Source of the DNA: Marinoscillum sp964351885
GTDB taxonomy: Bacteria > Bacteroidota > Bacteroidia > Cytophagales > Cyclobacteriaceae
Direction of reading: 5' to 3'
Length of the DNA: 64,000 bases
NCBI GenBank assembly: GCA_964351885.1
Contig: CAYGPP010000003.1
Span: 1-64,000, forward strand
The translations under genes and the position numbers were made by a program. Below the pieces are notes generated by a model. That model worked only from the letters and a program-made list of their open reading frames with translations. It ran no database searches and was not told where the DNA came from. Each line of letters begins with the position of its first letter. The first letter of the stretch is position 1. This document shows positions 52,961 to 61,564 of this stretch, in pieces.

Positions 52961-54290
52961 CTTCTTGAATATTCCCAACTAATTGATATATAGTTAGTTC
53001 TGCTATTTTCGCATTGTACCTAGCTTCTATCAAATCAAGATCCGCTTGTACGAGATTTTGCTGTGCCGTACGGAAGTCCAGAGACGTGATCTGACCCAGA
53101 CCATACCGCTCTGCTGCCCTTTCAAAGTTTTCTTGATTCGCGACTTTGTTACTCACCTGAGCCTGTATGACAAACAATCTGTTTTGATAATCAGACCAAG
53201 CATTTTCAAAACTTAGTGTGGCTTGTTGTCTGGCTTCACTCATACTTGTTTCTTCTATGACCTGATTTATTCTCGCATTTTGAACGGCCGTCTTGGTAGC
53301 ACCACCGTCAAACAGATTCCATCGCAAAGTTGCGCCGTAGGAAAGCCCTGTACTGGTACTAGCCGCCAAAAAGGATGCATTGTTATTATTACCCAAGCGA
53401 TAATTGTAGTTTCCATCCAAAGCCAGAGTAGGTAAGTATCTGCTTGAATTGATCCTTGTGTTGTAAGCGCTTACAGTTAAGCCTGCCTCTGCTAACAAGA
53501 TTTGCGTATTATTTCTCAAAAGCTTCGCCCGAAACACTTCTTTGTCTTCAAGTGCTAAGAAAGAGATCGTAGTATCCACGGCAAACGACGTATTCGCATC
53601 TCTCGCTAGCATAAAGTTGAGATTACGCCGTGAAATGGCTAGATTCTGTGTTGCATTAAGCAGGTTAATGCTATCGCTGTTCACGTCTACCTGAGCATTG
53701 GATACGTCTAATTTAGTGTTCTGACCAAAGTCAAAACCGTAAGTGGCGCGTAGCAATCTATCCTTAGAAATATTGAGTGTTGTCTGTAAGCTCTTGAGTG
53801 TTTTCTGACTTCTCGCCACTTCATAATATGAGTTAAATAAATCCAGTAAAACCACCTCCAATGTTGCGCGGGCATTTAACTGACTGATTGTATAGTTTGA
53901 TTGATTCTGTTTCATAGAGAAATTCCTATTGAATCCATCAAAAAGTACCCAATTGACAGTAAGCCCAGCAGATCTACTGTCCGATTCAGCACCATTCAAC
54001 TTACGTTCCGAGCCATCTTGAAACTCTGCCGTTACATTATCAATGTTATAGGTAAGATTGGCAGTACCACTGACAGTGGGTAAGTAACCGGAGTTCATCA
54101 AGCTCTGATTGTTTTCTTGAATTAATACCGACTGATTGGATCGCACCACATTGAAGTTGGACTCAATAGCCAATGATATGGCCTCTTGTTTAGCTAATAA
54201 CTCCTGACCATAAGTTTTCAGAGTCACTAACAAAAGGAGTGAGGAGACTACAATTATTTTATTAATCATTTGATTCACTTTGAAGTTCAA
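52950..54290 (-). CDS. TolC family outer-membrane efflux channel
   Basis: The 446-residue protein has a signal peptide (IVVSSLLLLVTLKTYGQ) and two outer-membrane-efflux repeats with long coiled helices, closing with RYGLGQITSLDFRTAQQNLVQADLDLIEARYNAKIAELTIYQLVG. It forms the trimeric channel of the RND system encoded directly upstream, whose gene it overlaps by 29 bp. The first ATG at 54290 is followed by a second two codons before the signal helix. Confidence 0.93.
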   Translation of the reverse strand: MNFKVNQMINKIIVVSSLLLLVTLKTYGQELLAKQEAISLAIESNFNVVRSNQSVLIQENNQSLMNSGYLPTVSGTANLTYNIDNVTAEFQDGSERKLNGAESDSRSAGLTVNWVLFDGFNRNFSMKQNQSNYTISQLNARATLEVVLLDLFNSYYEVARSQKTLKSLQTTLNISKDRLLRATYGFDFGQNTKLDVSNAQVDVNSDSINLLNATQNLAISRRNLNFMLARDANTSFAVDTTISFLALEDKEVFRAKLLRNNTQILLAEAGLTVSAYNTRINSSRYLPTLALDGNYNYRLGNNNNASFLAASTSTGLSYGATLRWNLFDGGATKTAVQNARINQVIEETSMSEARQQATLSFENAWSDYQNRLFVIQAQVSNKVANQENFERAAERYGLGQITSLDFRTAQQNLVQADLDLIEARYNAKIAELTIYQLVGNIQEANF

Positions 54291-57200
54291 TTACCGCTGG
54301 TTCTACCTCTTCGCGAGTTATGTTTTTTCCAGAGATCAACCATTTGAGTCTCACTTTGAATGAGTTACTTAGCGACAGATACACAGGTAGAATGACTAGG
54401 GTAAGTATGGTTGCGATCGCAATTCCATAAGCGATCGATATAGCCATTGGGATCAAAAACTGAGCTTGTCTACTTTTCTCGAAGATCAAGGGAGCAAGCC
54501 CTGCAACGGTAGTGAGGGAAGTTAGAAATATCGCCCTAAATCTTGACTTAGAAGCTTCGAATAGGGCTTTATCGTATTTCATTCCATCTTTAAGATATTT
54601 GTTGAATTTTCCGATCAGCACCAATCCATCATTAACCATAATCCCTATCAAGGCAATGATCCCTAACCAGGAAAGAATGTTGATTGGGAATCCATGAATC
54701 CAGTGTCCCCAAGCTACGCCGACTAAGCTGAGAGGAATTAAGAGAATAAGAAGTAGTGGCTGATCATAAGATCTAAAGGTGAAAGCAATCGTCATGTAGA
54801 TCAAGAAGATGATGATCGGGATGATGGTATTCGCTGATTCCACCAATTTATTCTGCTCACGTTTCTGACCATCATATAGTGCAGTTACTGATGGGTATTT
54901 ATCCAGTATCTCTGGGATTACATTGCTTCTGAGATCATTAAGGATCTCTGGTGCGCTTTCTTTAGGATCGGATAAGTCTGCCAATAATTGTACTTCCCGT
55001 CTTCCATCCAGGTGATTAATCGAAATCTCTCCACGCTCAATGGTGTAGTCCGCGATTTCCCTGAAGGGCACTAGCGAGCCATCAGGGGTAGAGATTTTCA
55101 TTTCGTCCAATCGGTTAATGCTGGAGCGATTCTCTTCATCATATCGTACCCATACTTTGATTTCATCTTGCCCACGCTGAAAGCGCTGCGCCTGAAAACC
55201 AAAGAAGCCATTCCGCACCTGACCCATGACTCCTTGTGTATTAAGCCCTAGTAGAAAAGCTTTATCCTTGAGTTTGATGTTGATTTCCTTGATTCCGCGG
55301 GGGTCATTGTCCGTAATATCCTTGAGTAAGGCATTGCTTTCCAACCTCATCTTCAATTCTGTCTTGGCAGCCTTCAGATCTGAGGTATTATTACCCAACA
55401 GTGAGATGGAAATAGGACTCCCTCCAAAGTTGCCCCCGCCACCAAAAGTCAATGCCTCAACACCATACACTGGCCCCATATCTTCACGAATAGCGTTACC
55501 AATGTCTGAAGATCTAAAATCTCGAAGCTCACCAGGCAGAAGGTTGATTCTGAGTGATCCATTCGCCGATCCTGGACCAATACTCCTGATGATATTTTCT
55601 ACTACTTGAGCATTGCCTGTTTGGCGAGCCGTAAAGTCTTTATTGACTTCCCATGTTTTAGCTTCTATCGCCGTAAGGATAGAATCAGTGATCGCCACAT
55701 TAGTGCCTTCAGGCATTTTCAGGGTAACAGTCACTTGATCGCTAGCGATCTGAGGGAAAAACGTAGTGCGAATGGTTCCACCACCAATAGATCCGAAGGT
55801 GAGTATCAATAGAGAAAAGGCAATTGACAATGCCAAAAATCTGTTGTCTAAACTAAACCTCAACACCTTGGCGTAAGTCCTATCTCTAAGGAATTCAATA
55901 ATCTTATCACCTACTTTGTTGATCTCTCTCAATTTGGAGAAGACCAATGCAATCCCTTTTTTCTTGACTTTATCGTCTTTTCTTAAAAGTGCTTTTGAAT
56001 GCGCAATGTGGGCAGGAAGTATGATCAACGCCTCTATCAGCGAGATAGAAAGGGTCAAAATTACAACCATAGAAACTTCACCAAAGAAATCTCCTATCCG
56101 TCCATCTAAAAAGAGAAATGTTCCAAAAGCCAGGAGCGTGGTTAAAATAGCCGAGACAATAGGAGGGATCACCTCCATCGTTCCATCTATTGCGGCTTGC
56201 ACCCGACTTTTTCCTTTTTCATAATGGTGATAGATGTTTTCTGCAATGACGATACCATCATCCACTAGAATACCAATTACGATAATCATAGCAAACAGTG
56301 AAAGCACATTGATGGTGATCCCTACACTAGACGCGAAAATGAACATCCCGAGAAAGGCGATAGGTAATCCCAAAGCCACCCAGAATGCCAATCTTGTGTT
56401 TAGGAACAAAGAGAGAAAAACTAAGACCAAGACAATTCCAATAGCGGCATTCTCCGCCAGTAGTAACGTTCGCTGATCCAAGGTTACAGAAGCATCACTT
56501 ACTACGTTGAGATCAAGATCTGGGTACATCTGATTGAAGTCAGCAATATAATCCCTTACCTTGGCCGCCGATGATACCAAATCTTCATCATTGGTATTGC
56601 TAATGGTAATATTTACCGATGCTTCTCCATTGTAATAGCTAGCGTTAGGCGTCTCGGCAAAGCGGTCTCTTACATCTGCTACATCTCTGAGTCGGATCAC
56701 TTTTCCATCTATTCCTGCTCTGACTACTAAGAAGTCCAATTCACGAGCCACATAAGACCTGCCATTGGCACGAATAAGATATTCTTCCGTGCTGGTCTTG
56801 ATGTTTCCACCGGAGGTAATAATGTTTTCTGTGGATACAGCCCTCGCTACTTCATCGAAAGATAGGTTATAGGCGAGAAGGTCTTTTTCTCTTACAGCGA
56901 TCTCTATTTCTTCATCGGGGAAACCTGAGAGTTCTACCTGAGAGATGCCTTCCAGTGCTCTCATATCGTTTTCTATTCCTCTTGCTATCTCCTTGAGTGT
57001 TTTCAACTCAACATTCTGTCCACTCAATGCAAAAGTGATGGTAGAGCGAATATTTTCTTGTTTGCTAACAACTATGGGCTCCATACCAGTAGGGAAGGAG
57101 GGCACCCGATCTACAGCATTTTTCACTTCTTGAACCATCAAGTCAATGTCTTGGCCTTTCTCAATCTCCACTCGCACAGATCCAGCATTCTCGTTGCTTG

Positions 57201-57450
57201 TAGATAATACCCGATCAATGCCGACGATTCCTTTGAGGTTGTCTTCTACTTTCAGAATAATGCCTTGCTCGATCTCAAAAGGAGAAGCTCCTGGATAAGT
57301 AACCGAGATATTGATCACTTTGGAGTCCACCAATGGAAAGAAGGAAGACTTCATCTTTGTGATCCCTATAAGACCAAAAATGACAACAGCTATCATCAGA
57401 ACGTTCACCGCTACGGGGTACTTGATGAAATATGCGATAATTTGTCTCAT
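54262..57450 (-). CDS. RND efflux pump inner-membrane transporter
   Basis: The 1062-residue protein has the 12-TM RND layout: N-terminal KYPVAVNVLMIAVVIFGLIGI, a porter region with VTYPGASPFEIEQGI and VDRVPSFPTGMEP, TM4 with ILVDDGIVIAENIYHHYE, and the second TM block with GIMVNDGLVLIGKFNKYL and LTTVAGLAPLIFEKS. These proteins extrude drugs, metals or lipids using the proton gradient. It is the middle gene of adaptor-pump-TolC, with 3 bp and 29-bp overlap spacing. Substrate unknown. Confidence 0.95.
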   Translation of the reverse strand: MRQIIAYFIKYPVAVNVLMIAVVIFGLIGITKMKSSFFPLVDSKVINISVTYPGASPFEIEQGIILKVEDNLKGIVGIDRVLSTSNENAGSVRVEIEKGQDIDLMVQEVKNAVDRVPSFPTGMEPIVVSKQENIRSTITFALSGQNVELKTLKEIARGIENDMRALEGISQVELSGFPDEEIEIAVREKDLLAYNLSFDEVARAVSTENIITSGGNIKTSTEEYLIRANGRSYVARELDFLVVRAGIDGKVIRLRDVADVRDRFAETPNASYYNGEASVNITISNTNDEDLVSSAAKVRDYIADFNQMYPDLDLNVVSDASVTLDQRTLLLAENAAIGIVLVLVFLSLFLNTRLAFWVALGLPIAFLGMFIFASSVGITINVLSLFAMIIVIGILVDDGIVIAENIYHHYEKGKSRVQAAIDGTMEVIPPIVSAILTTLLAFGTFLFLDGRIGDFFGEVSMVVILTLSISLIEALIILPAHIAHSKALLRKDDKVKKKGIALVFSKLREINKVGDKIIEFLRDRTYAKVLRFSLDNRFLALSIAFSLLILTFGSIGGGTIRTTFFPQIASDQVTVTLKMPEGTNVAITDSILTAIEAKTWEVNKDFTARQTGNAQVVENIIRSIGPGSANGSLRINLLPGELRDFRSSDIGNAIREDMGPVYGVEALTFGGGGNFGGSPISISLLGNNTSDLKAAKTELKMRLESNALLKDITDNDPRGIKEINIKLKDKAFLLGLNTQGVMGQVRNGFFGFQAQRFQRGQDEIKVWVRYDEENRSSINRLDEMKISTPDGSLVPFREIADYTIERGEISINHLDGRREVQLLADLSDPKESAPEILNDLRSNVIPEILDKYPSVTALYDGQKREQNKLVESANTIIPIIIFLIYMTIAFTFRSYDQPLLLILLIPLSLVGVAWGHWIHGFPINILSWLGIIALIGIMVNDGLVLIGKFNKYLKDGMKYDKALFEASKSRFRAIFLTSLTTVAGLAPLIFEKSRQAQFLIPMAISIAYGIAIATILTLVILPVYLSLSNSFKVRLKWLISGKNITREEVEPAVIELQSESND

Positions 57451-57453
57451 GGT

Positions 57454-58584
57454 CTACTGATCGGAAATTGAAAGTTCTGAATCCATCTTTACAGGCATCC
57501 CCGCATAACCGCCAGCCACAGGTCGGGAGATCATATTCGTTCCGTTTTCCAAGCCCTTGATAATCACAGTATTATCTGTGTAGTGGACGGGCATGATTTC
57601 CTTAACGACCAGCTTTTCATTTTCCACGATAAAAATCTCCTTTTCATTGAGCATCAAACTCCGAGGAATCTCTATCGCATTACTTTGTGGAATGGCCTCA
57701 ATTTTTGCTTCCAGATACATCCCTTCAATCAAACCCTTTCCGCTTACACCCAAATAGACATTGATCGTTTGGGTTTCTTGGTCTATGCGCCCGTTTACCC
57801 TTTTCACAGTACCGATCCACTCTTTTTTATTGTTCAGGTCAATAAGCTTCACTTGCCTACCCACTTTCATAACATCCAGATAATCAGCGTTTACCGCTAC
57901 TTCAAGTTCGAAACGCTCTAAAGAGATAAATTCACCAAGCATTTGTCCTGTTCGGATGAGCGTTCCTGCATTCACCAACGATGCTGTCAACACACCATCA
58001 AAAGGAGCCCTAATCACATGCTTCTCATAGCGTTCTTCTAGGTTCTTAACATTATAGTAAGTAGTGATTATCTGTCTGCTCGTTACAAAAAAACGATCCT
58101 TATCCGTGATTGACTTTGGAAGATTCTTAATGTTCTTATTTAGATCAAATCCCTTTAGGTATGCATTCCATCTTTCGAAAGCCTCTGGATAATCAAGCTT
58201 TAAATCTGGCATCATAGCAGCTATTCTATCGTATAGTGCACTTCTTTGCGAAAGAAGACTGGTGTAAAACTCCCTGCTATCAAGACGTAAAAGCACATCG
58301 CCTTTTTTAAACGACTGTCCTGGCTTGAATGGCTTATTGGTCTCCAGCATAATTCCCTGAACCTCAGAATAAAGCTCCATTTTTCGGGAAGCAATAAGAT
58401 TTCCATTCGCATTCACCATAATCGGGACTTCACCATTGATAACTGATTGGGTGTAGACTGTCTTAATGACTTGTGGAACTTCTTGTCTTGGACGCTGATT
58501 GGAGTCTATTAATGACTTAGCTATGTAGAAGGCTCCTACCAATAGTATAATGCCTAATGCAATGCTTATAATTTTTCTTACCAT
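57454..58584 (-). CDS. RND efflux periplasmic adaptor (membrane fusion protein)
   Basis: The 376-residue protein has an N-terminal TM or signal anchor (ISIALGIILLVGAFYIAKSLI), a split lipoyl domain (EVQGIMLETNKPFKPGQSFKKGDVLLRLD and HVIRAPFDGVLTASLVNAGTLIRTGQMLGEFI), a short helical hairpin and beta-barrel parts (GTVKRVNGRIDQETQTINVYL). It links the RND pump to TolC. First gene of the operon; no convincing sigma-54 promoter was found in the 195 bp before it, although an NtrC-like regulator lies upstream. Confidence 0.94.
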   Translation of the reverse strand: MVRKIISIALGIILLVGAFYIAKSLIDSNQRPRQEVPQVIKTVYTQSVINGEVPIMVNANGNLIASRKMELYSEVQGIMLETNKPFKPGQSFKKGDVLLRLDSREFYTSLLSQRSALYDRIAAMMPDLKLDYPEAFERWNAYLKGFDLNKNIKNLPKSITDKDRFFVTSRQIITTYYNVKNLEERYEKHVIRAPFDGVLTASLVNAGTLIRTGQMLGEFISLERFELEVAVNADYLDVMKVGRQVKLIDLNNKKEWIGTVKRVNGRIDQETQTINVYLGVSGKGLIEGMYLEAKIEAIPQSNAIEIPRSLMLNEKEIFIVENEKLVVKEIMPVHYTDNTVIIKGLENGTNMISRPVAGGYAGMPVKMDSELSISDQ

Positions 58585-58715
58585 GATTTTTCTTGTTACC
58601 TCTTTGCAAGTACAAAAATGCAGGTTTTGTTCGCGGATTTTCTCAAACCTTCTTTTGTTTTACATGGATGGTCAATTTTGTTGAAAAATTAGGGAGTGTG
58701 TCTCAAAACAGTTAT

Positions 58716-58730
58716 TTGAGCGAAACTCAA
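58716..58730 (-). terminator. Small hairpin after the histidine-kinase gene
   Basis: TTGAG and CTCAA pair around CGAAA, about 50 bp past the histidine-kinase stop. On the minus strand it is followed by TAACTGTTTTG, a weak T-tract, so it may end the two-component operon. Confidence 0.35.
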
Positions 58731-58779
58731 TATTTCAGATAATTTGATTGAATTTCTTTTCACAGGCATGCAATCATTA

Positions 58780-60099
58780 TTAAACTCGGTTTGGAATGCG
58801 CATGATCAATCGGGTCTTATTTTCATGCCTATCATACTCCAAGAAACCACCATGTGCTTTGACGATTTTACGAGATAGCGCCAGCCCAATACCAGAACCA
58901 TTTGCTTTGGTGGTATAAAATGGAACAAATACCTGATTAATGGCGTGAGCTGCTATGCCATGCCCATTATCCTCCACCACAATCCTTACCCAACCAGCAT
59001 CCTTAATTAGGCTAATCGTGATTGTGGGATGGCTCATCCCCTCTACAGCGTCGATTGCATTCCTAACAAGATTGATCAATACCTGACTGATCAAAGCCCG
59101 ATCAATCAGGAGAAAGTCCTGAAAATCATCCCGTATGGTAATTGTCACAGAAGATTGGGAAGCCATCAAAGTGGTAATTGATTGGATCAACTCTTTGCTC
59201 GAAATAGGAGTAATGTTCGGCGCTATGGATCGGTTAATTTTTTTATACGATTCTACGAATTTGAGCATGTCAGCAGTTCGCTCTTCTATCGCATTTAAGC
59301 TTTTAGCGATGTTTCTTTGATCCTTTGAATCTAATTGGTTAAGCTCTGCATCATGAATAAGCTTTTTGTTCACCACACTTATTAGTGAAAGAATGGGCGT
59401 TGCGGAGTTCATAATTTCATGCGTCATTACTCGCATCAACTTCTGGTAACTCTCCAATTCCTTGGTGTCCAGTGAATTACGGATATCCGTCAATGAAACG
59501 AGTTGATGTCCTTTTCCCTGAAGTTTGAAAGGCTCTGTTTTAATAAATAACTGTTGTCCATCAGTATGATCAACCCACTCAGTAGGTGAAGCTTCCGGAG
59601 CAGTCATCACACGATACAATTCAGGAAAGTCTCTATCCAGTCGTTCAATATTTATGAGTGCTGGAAGATCTAAAAGTTCATCGAAAGCTTTATTCGCAAA
59701 GGTCACGTTACCCACATCGTCAAAGCAAACCACAGCGATTGGAATATGTCCTAGTACTGTTTCCAAAAGCTTAAATTCTGCTTCTTTGCTCGTTTTAAGA
59801 GCTTCCATGCTTTGCGTTATTAGTTCATAGGCTTCCTTAAGATCATTAGATATCTTTTGCTTCTGATATACCTGATTAAAGTCTTGGTAGTTAACAGATT
59901 GTAGAAATCTTATCCAAGTACGTTCTTGCTGATTTAGACGCCATGTCAGTTCAATCACTGTGAGCAGAATCAGAAGACCAAACATCATCGGCGTTATGAA
60001 TAGATCTGTTTTGAAGTAGGAGTAAGTCAAGCCAAACGACCATACCATGATAAGTATGACGCGAATAAGAACATGCCATAAGCTCTTGCTAAAGATCAT
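58780..60099 (-). CDS. NtrY-like membrane sensor histidine kinase
   Basis: The 439-residue protein has two TM helices (about 10-28 and 33-50), a PAS domain (about 110-205), a H-box (LMRVMTHEIMNSATPILSLISVV) and an HATPase with NLVRNAIDAVEG, VEDNGHGI and GSGIGLALSRKIVKAHGG. It is the partner of the NtrC-like regulator, with which it overlaps by 11 bp (regulator first). The periplasmic part between the TM helices is only a few residues long, so the signal is probably sensed in the membrane or cytosol. Confidence 0.93.
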   Translation of the reverse strand: MIFSKSLWHVLIRVILIMVWSFGLTYSYFKTDLFITPMMFGLLILLTVIELTWRLNQQERTWIRFLQSVNYQDFNQVYQKQKISNDLKEAYELITQSMEALKTSKEAEFKLLETVLGHIPIAVVCFDDVGNVTFANKAFDELLDLPALINIERLDRDFPELYRVMTAPEASPTEWVDHTDGQQLFIKTEPFKLQGKGHQLVSLTDIRNSLDTKELESYQKLMRVMTHEIMNSATPILSLISVVNKKLIHDAELNQLDSKDQRNIAKSLNAIEERTADMLKFVESYKKINRSIAPNITPISSKELIQSITTLMASQSSVTITIRDDFQDFLLIDRALISQVLINLVRNAIDAVEGMSHPTITISLIKDAGWVRIVVEDNGHGIAAHAINQVFVPFYTTKANGSGIGLALSRKIVKAHGGFLEYDRHENKTRLIMRIPNRV

Positions 60100-61462
60100 A
60101 CTTCTTCATTTTGCGATAGAGCGTATTTCTTCCGATACCTAACTCGGAAGCAGCGCGACTGATATTTCCATCATTACGATCAATCATCTCTTTAATTTTT
60201 CTTTTCTCCACCACATAGAGATTGTCAGCGTTGATCGGCATTTCATCTTTTCTCTTAAAAGAATCGGTACTGTCCATGATTACCATACGCTCAATGCTAT
60301 TTCGGATTTCTCTTACATTACCTGGCCATTCATACTTTTCTAGTTCTTTGAATTGTTCTTTGTCAAGCGTGAGTGTTCTCCCGTATTTTGTATTGAACTG
60401 ATTAAGAAAGTGCCTTGCAAGCGGTTGGATATCGTCTCGTCGATCACGGAGTGATGGAAGTGCTATGTGAATAGTGTTGATTCGGAAAAAAAGGTCCTGT
60501 CGGAATACCTCAGGGTCGGAGAGGGTATCCAATGACATATGAGTGGTGCTAATCAATCGGATGTCTAAAGCTCTCTGGCGGTGCTCACCAACTCGGCTAA
60601 TTTCTCTGTTTTGTAGCGCCGCAAGAAGTTTGGATTGGAGCTGAAGCGAAATGCTGCCAACACCATCGAGCAGAAGTGTACCGAGATTGGCTCCTTCAAG
60701 TATGCCTACTTTATCTTCACTAGCATCTGTAAATGCCCCCTTCACATGCCCGAATAGTGTGGATTCGAACAAACTGGTAGATATGGAACTCAAATTCGTC
60801 TGAACAAACGGCTGAGCTGCTCTGGCTGATTTTTGATGAATCATTCTGGCTAGCAATTCTTTACCGGTTCCATGGTCTCCAGTAATTAGGATTGAAGCAT
60901 CTGTATGCGCTGCTTTATCCACCATGCGCATGATCTGTTGCATGCGCGGAGACTTCCCAATTACCATACCTCCAAACTGCTCGTTATGATTAGCTGCTGC
61001 GTCATTGGCAATTGCCTCAAGATTCGAATTGGCAAAATTCAAAGCAGCCTGCACTGTGGCTACCAGTTTTTCATTGGAGAAAGGTTTTTCTAAAAAATCC
61101 ATCGCGCCTTGCTTCAGTGATTGGACAGCTACATCAAGAAATCCGTGAGCTGTAAGGACGATAATGCTAATATTCGGATGAGACTCCTTAATTCTCTTGA
61201 TCCATGCCAATCCTTCTGCTCCATCAGCATCCCCAATCGCAAAATTGAGATCGAGAAGCACCACTTTGATGTTCATTCGATCTAAGAGAGAAGGCACCAA
61301 TCCAGGATCATTTAGTGTTTGGATTTCTCCAAATGGTTCTTCCAGTACCATCTGAATGGTATGAAGTAACAAAGGATCATCATCTACTGCGAGTATAGGC
61401 ACAGGTAAATATAGAAATTTAGTGTTCCAAGCTGGAACAGTATGATGTTCCTTTATGGTCAC
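60089..61462 (-). CDS. NtrC-family response regulator with altered AAA+ motifs
   Basis: The protein has a receiver (PILAVDDDPLL; phospho-Asp in VVLLDLNFA), a sigma-54-activator-type AAA+ domain (Walker A GDHGTGKELLA; GAFTDA in place of GAFTGA; arginine-finger FRQDLFFRIN) and a Fis-type HTH (NISRAASELGIGRNTLYRKMKKYDL). The Walker B region reads TLLLDGVGSI, where active members have LDEIG, so the catalytic Glu is Gly. ATP hydrolysis may be lost. There is no ATG before the receiver; GTG at 61462 is chosen, with a TTG at 61489 as alternative, because this keeps it apart from the divergent permease. Confidence 0.88.
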   Translation of the reverse strand: MTIKEHHTVPAWNTKFLYLPVPILAVDDDPLLLHTIQMVLEEPFGEIQTLNDPGLVPSLLDRMNIKVVLLDLNFAIGDADGAEGLAWIKRIKESHPNISIIVLTAHGFLDVAVQSLKQGAMDFLEKPFSNEKLVATVQAALNFANSNLEAIANDAAANHNEQFGGMVIGKSPRMQQIMRMVDKAAHTDASILITGDHGTGKELLARMIHQKSARAAQPFVQTNLSSISTSLFESTLFGHVKGAFTDASEDKVGILEGANLGTLLLDGVGSISLQLQSKLLAALQNREISRVGEHRQRALDIRLISTTHMSLDTLSDPEVFRQDLFFRINTIHIALPSLRDRRDDIQPLARHFLNQFNTKYGRTLTLDKEQFKELEKYEWPGNVREIRNSIERMVIMDSTDSFKRKDEMPINADNLYVVEKRKIKEMIDRNDGNISRAASELGIGRNTLYRKMKKYDL

Positions 61463-61564
61463 TTTTACCCTCACTTTCTTGATAAACAAGACCTAATTAC
61501 CTCTTTAACAGTTACTTATATTTTATGGTCGGCTATTAGCCTATTTTATGCCAAATTTGAAATA

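Noticed and set aside
58600..58635. Possible sigma-54 promoter (TTGCA with upstream TGCA) before the RND adaptor gene
   Set aside because: The -12 part fits on the minus strand, but the GG of the -24 element is missing at the required spacing.
61442..61564. N-terminal extension of the last permease
   Set aside because: It overlaps the divergent regulator gene and is unlike other permeases, which begin with the MTKTFILSIIRN-type segment.
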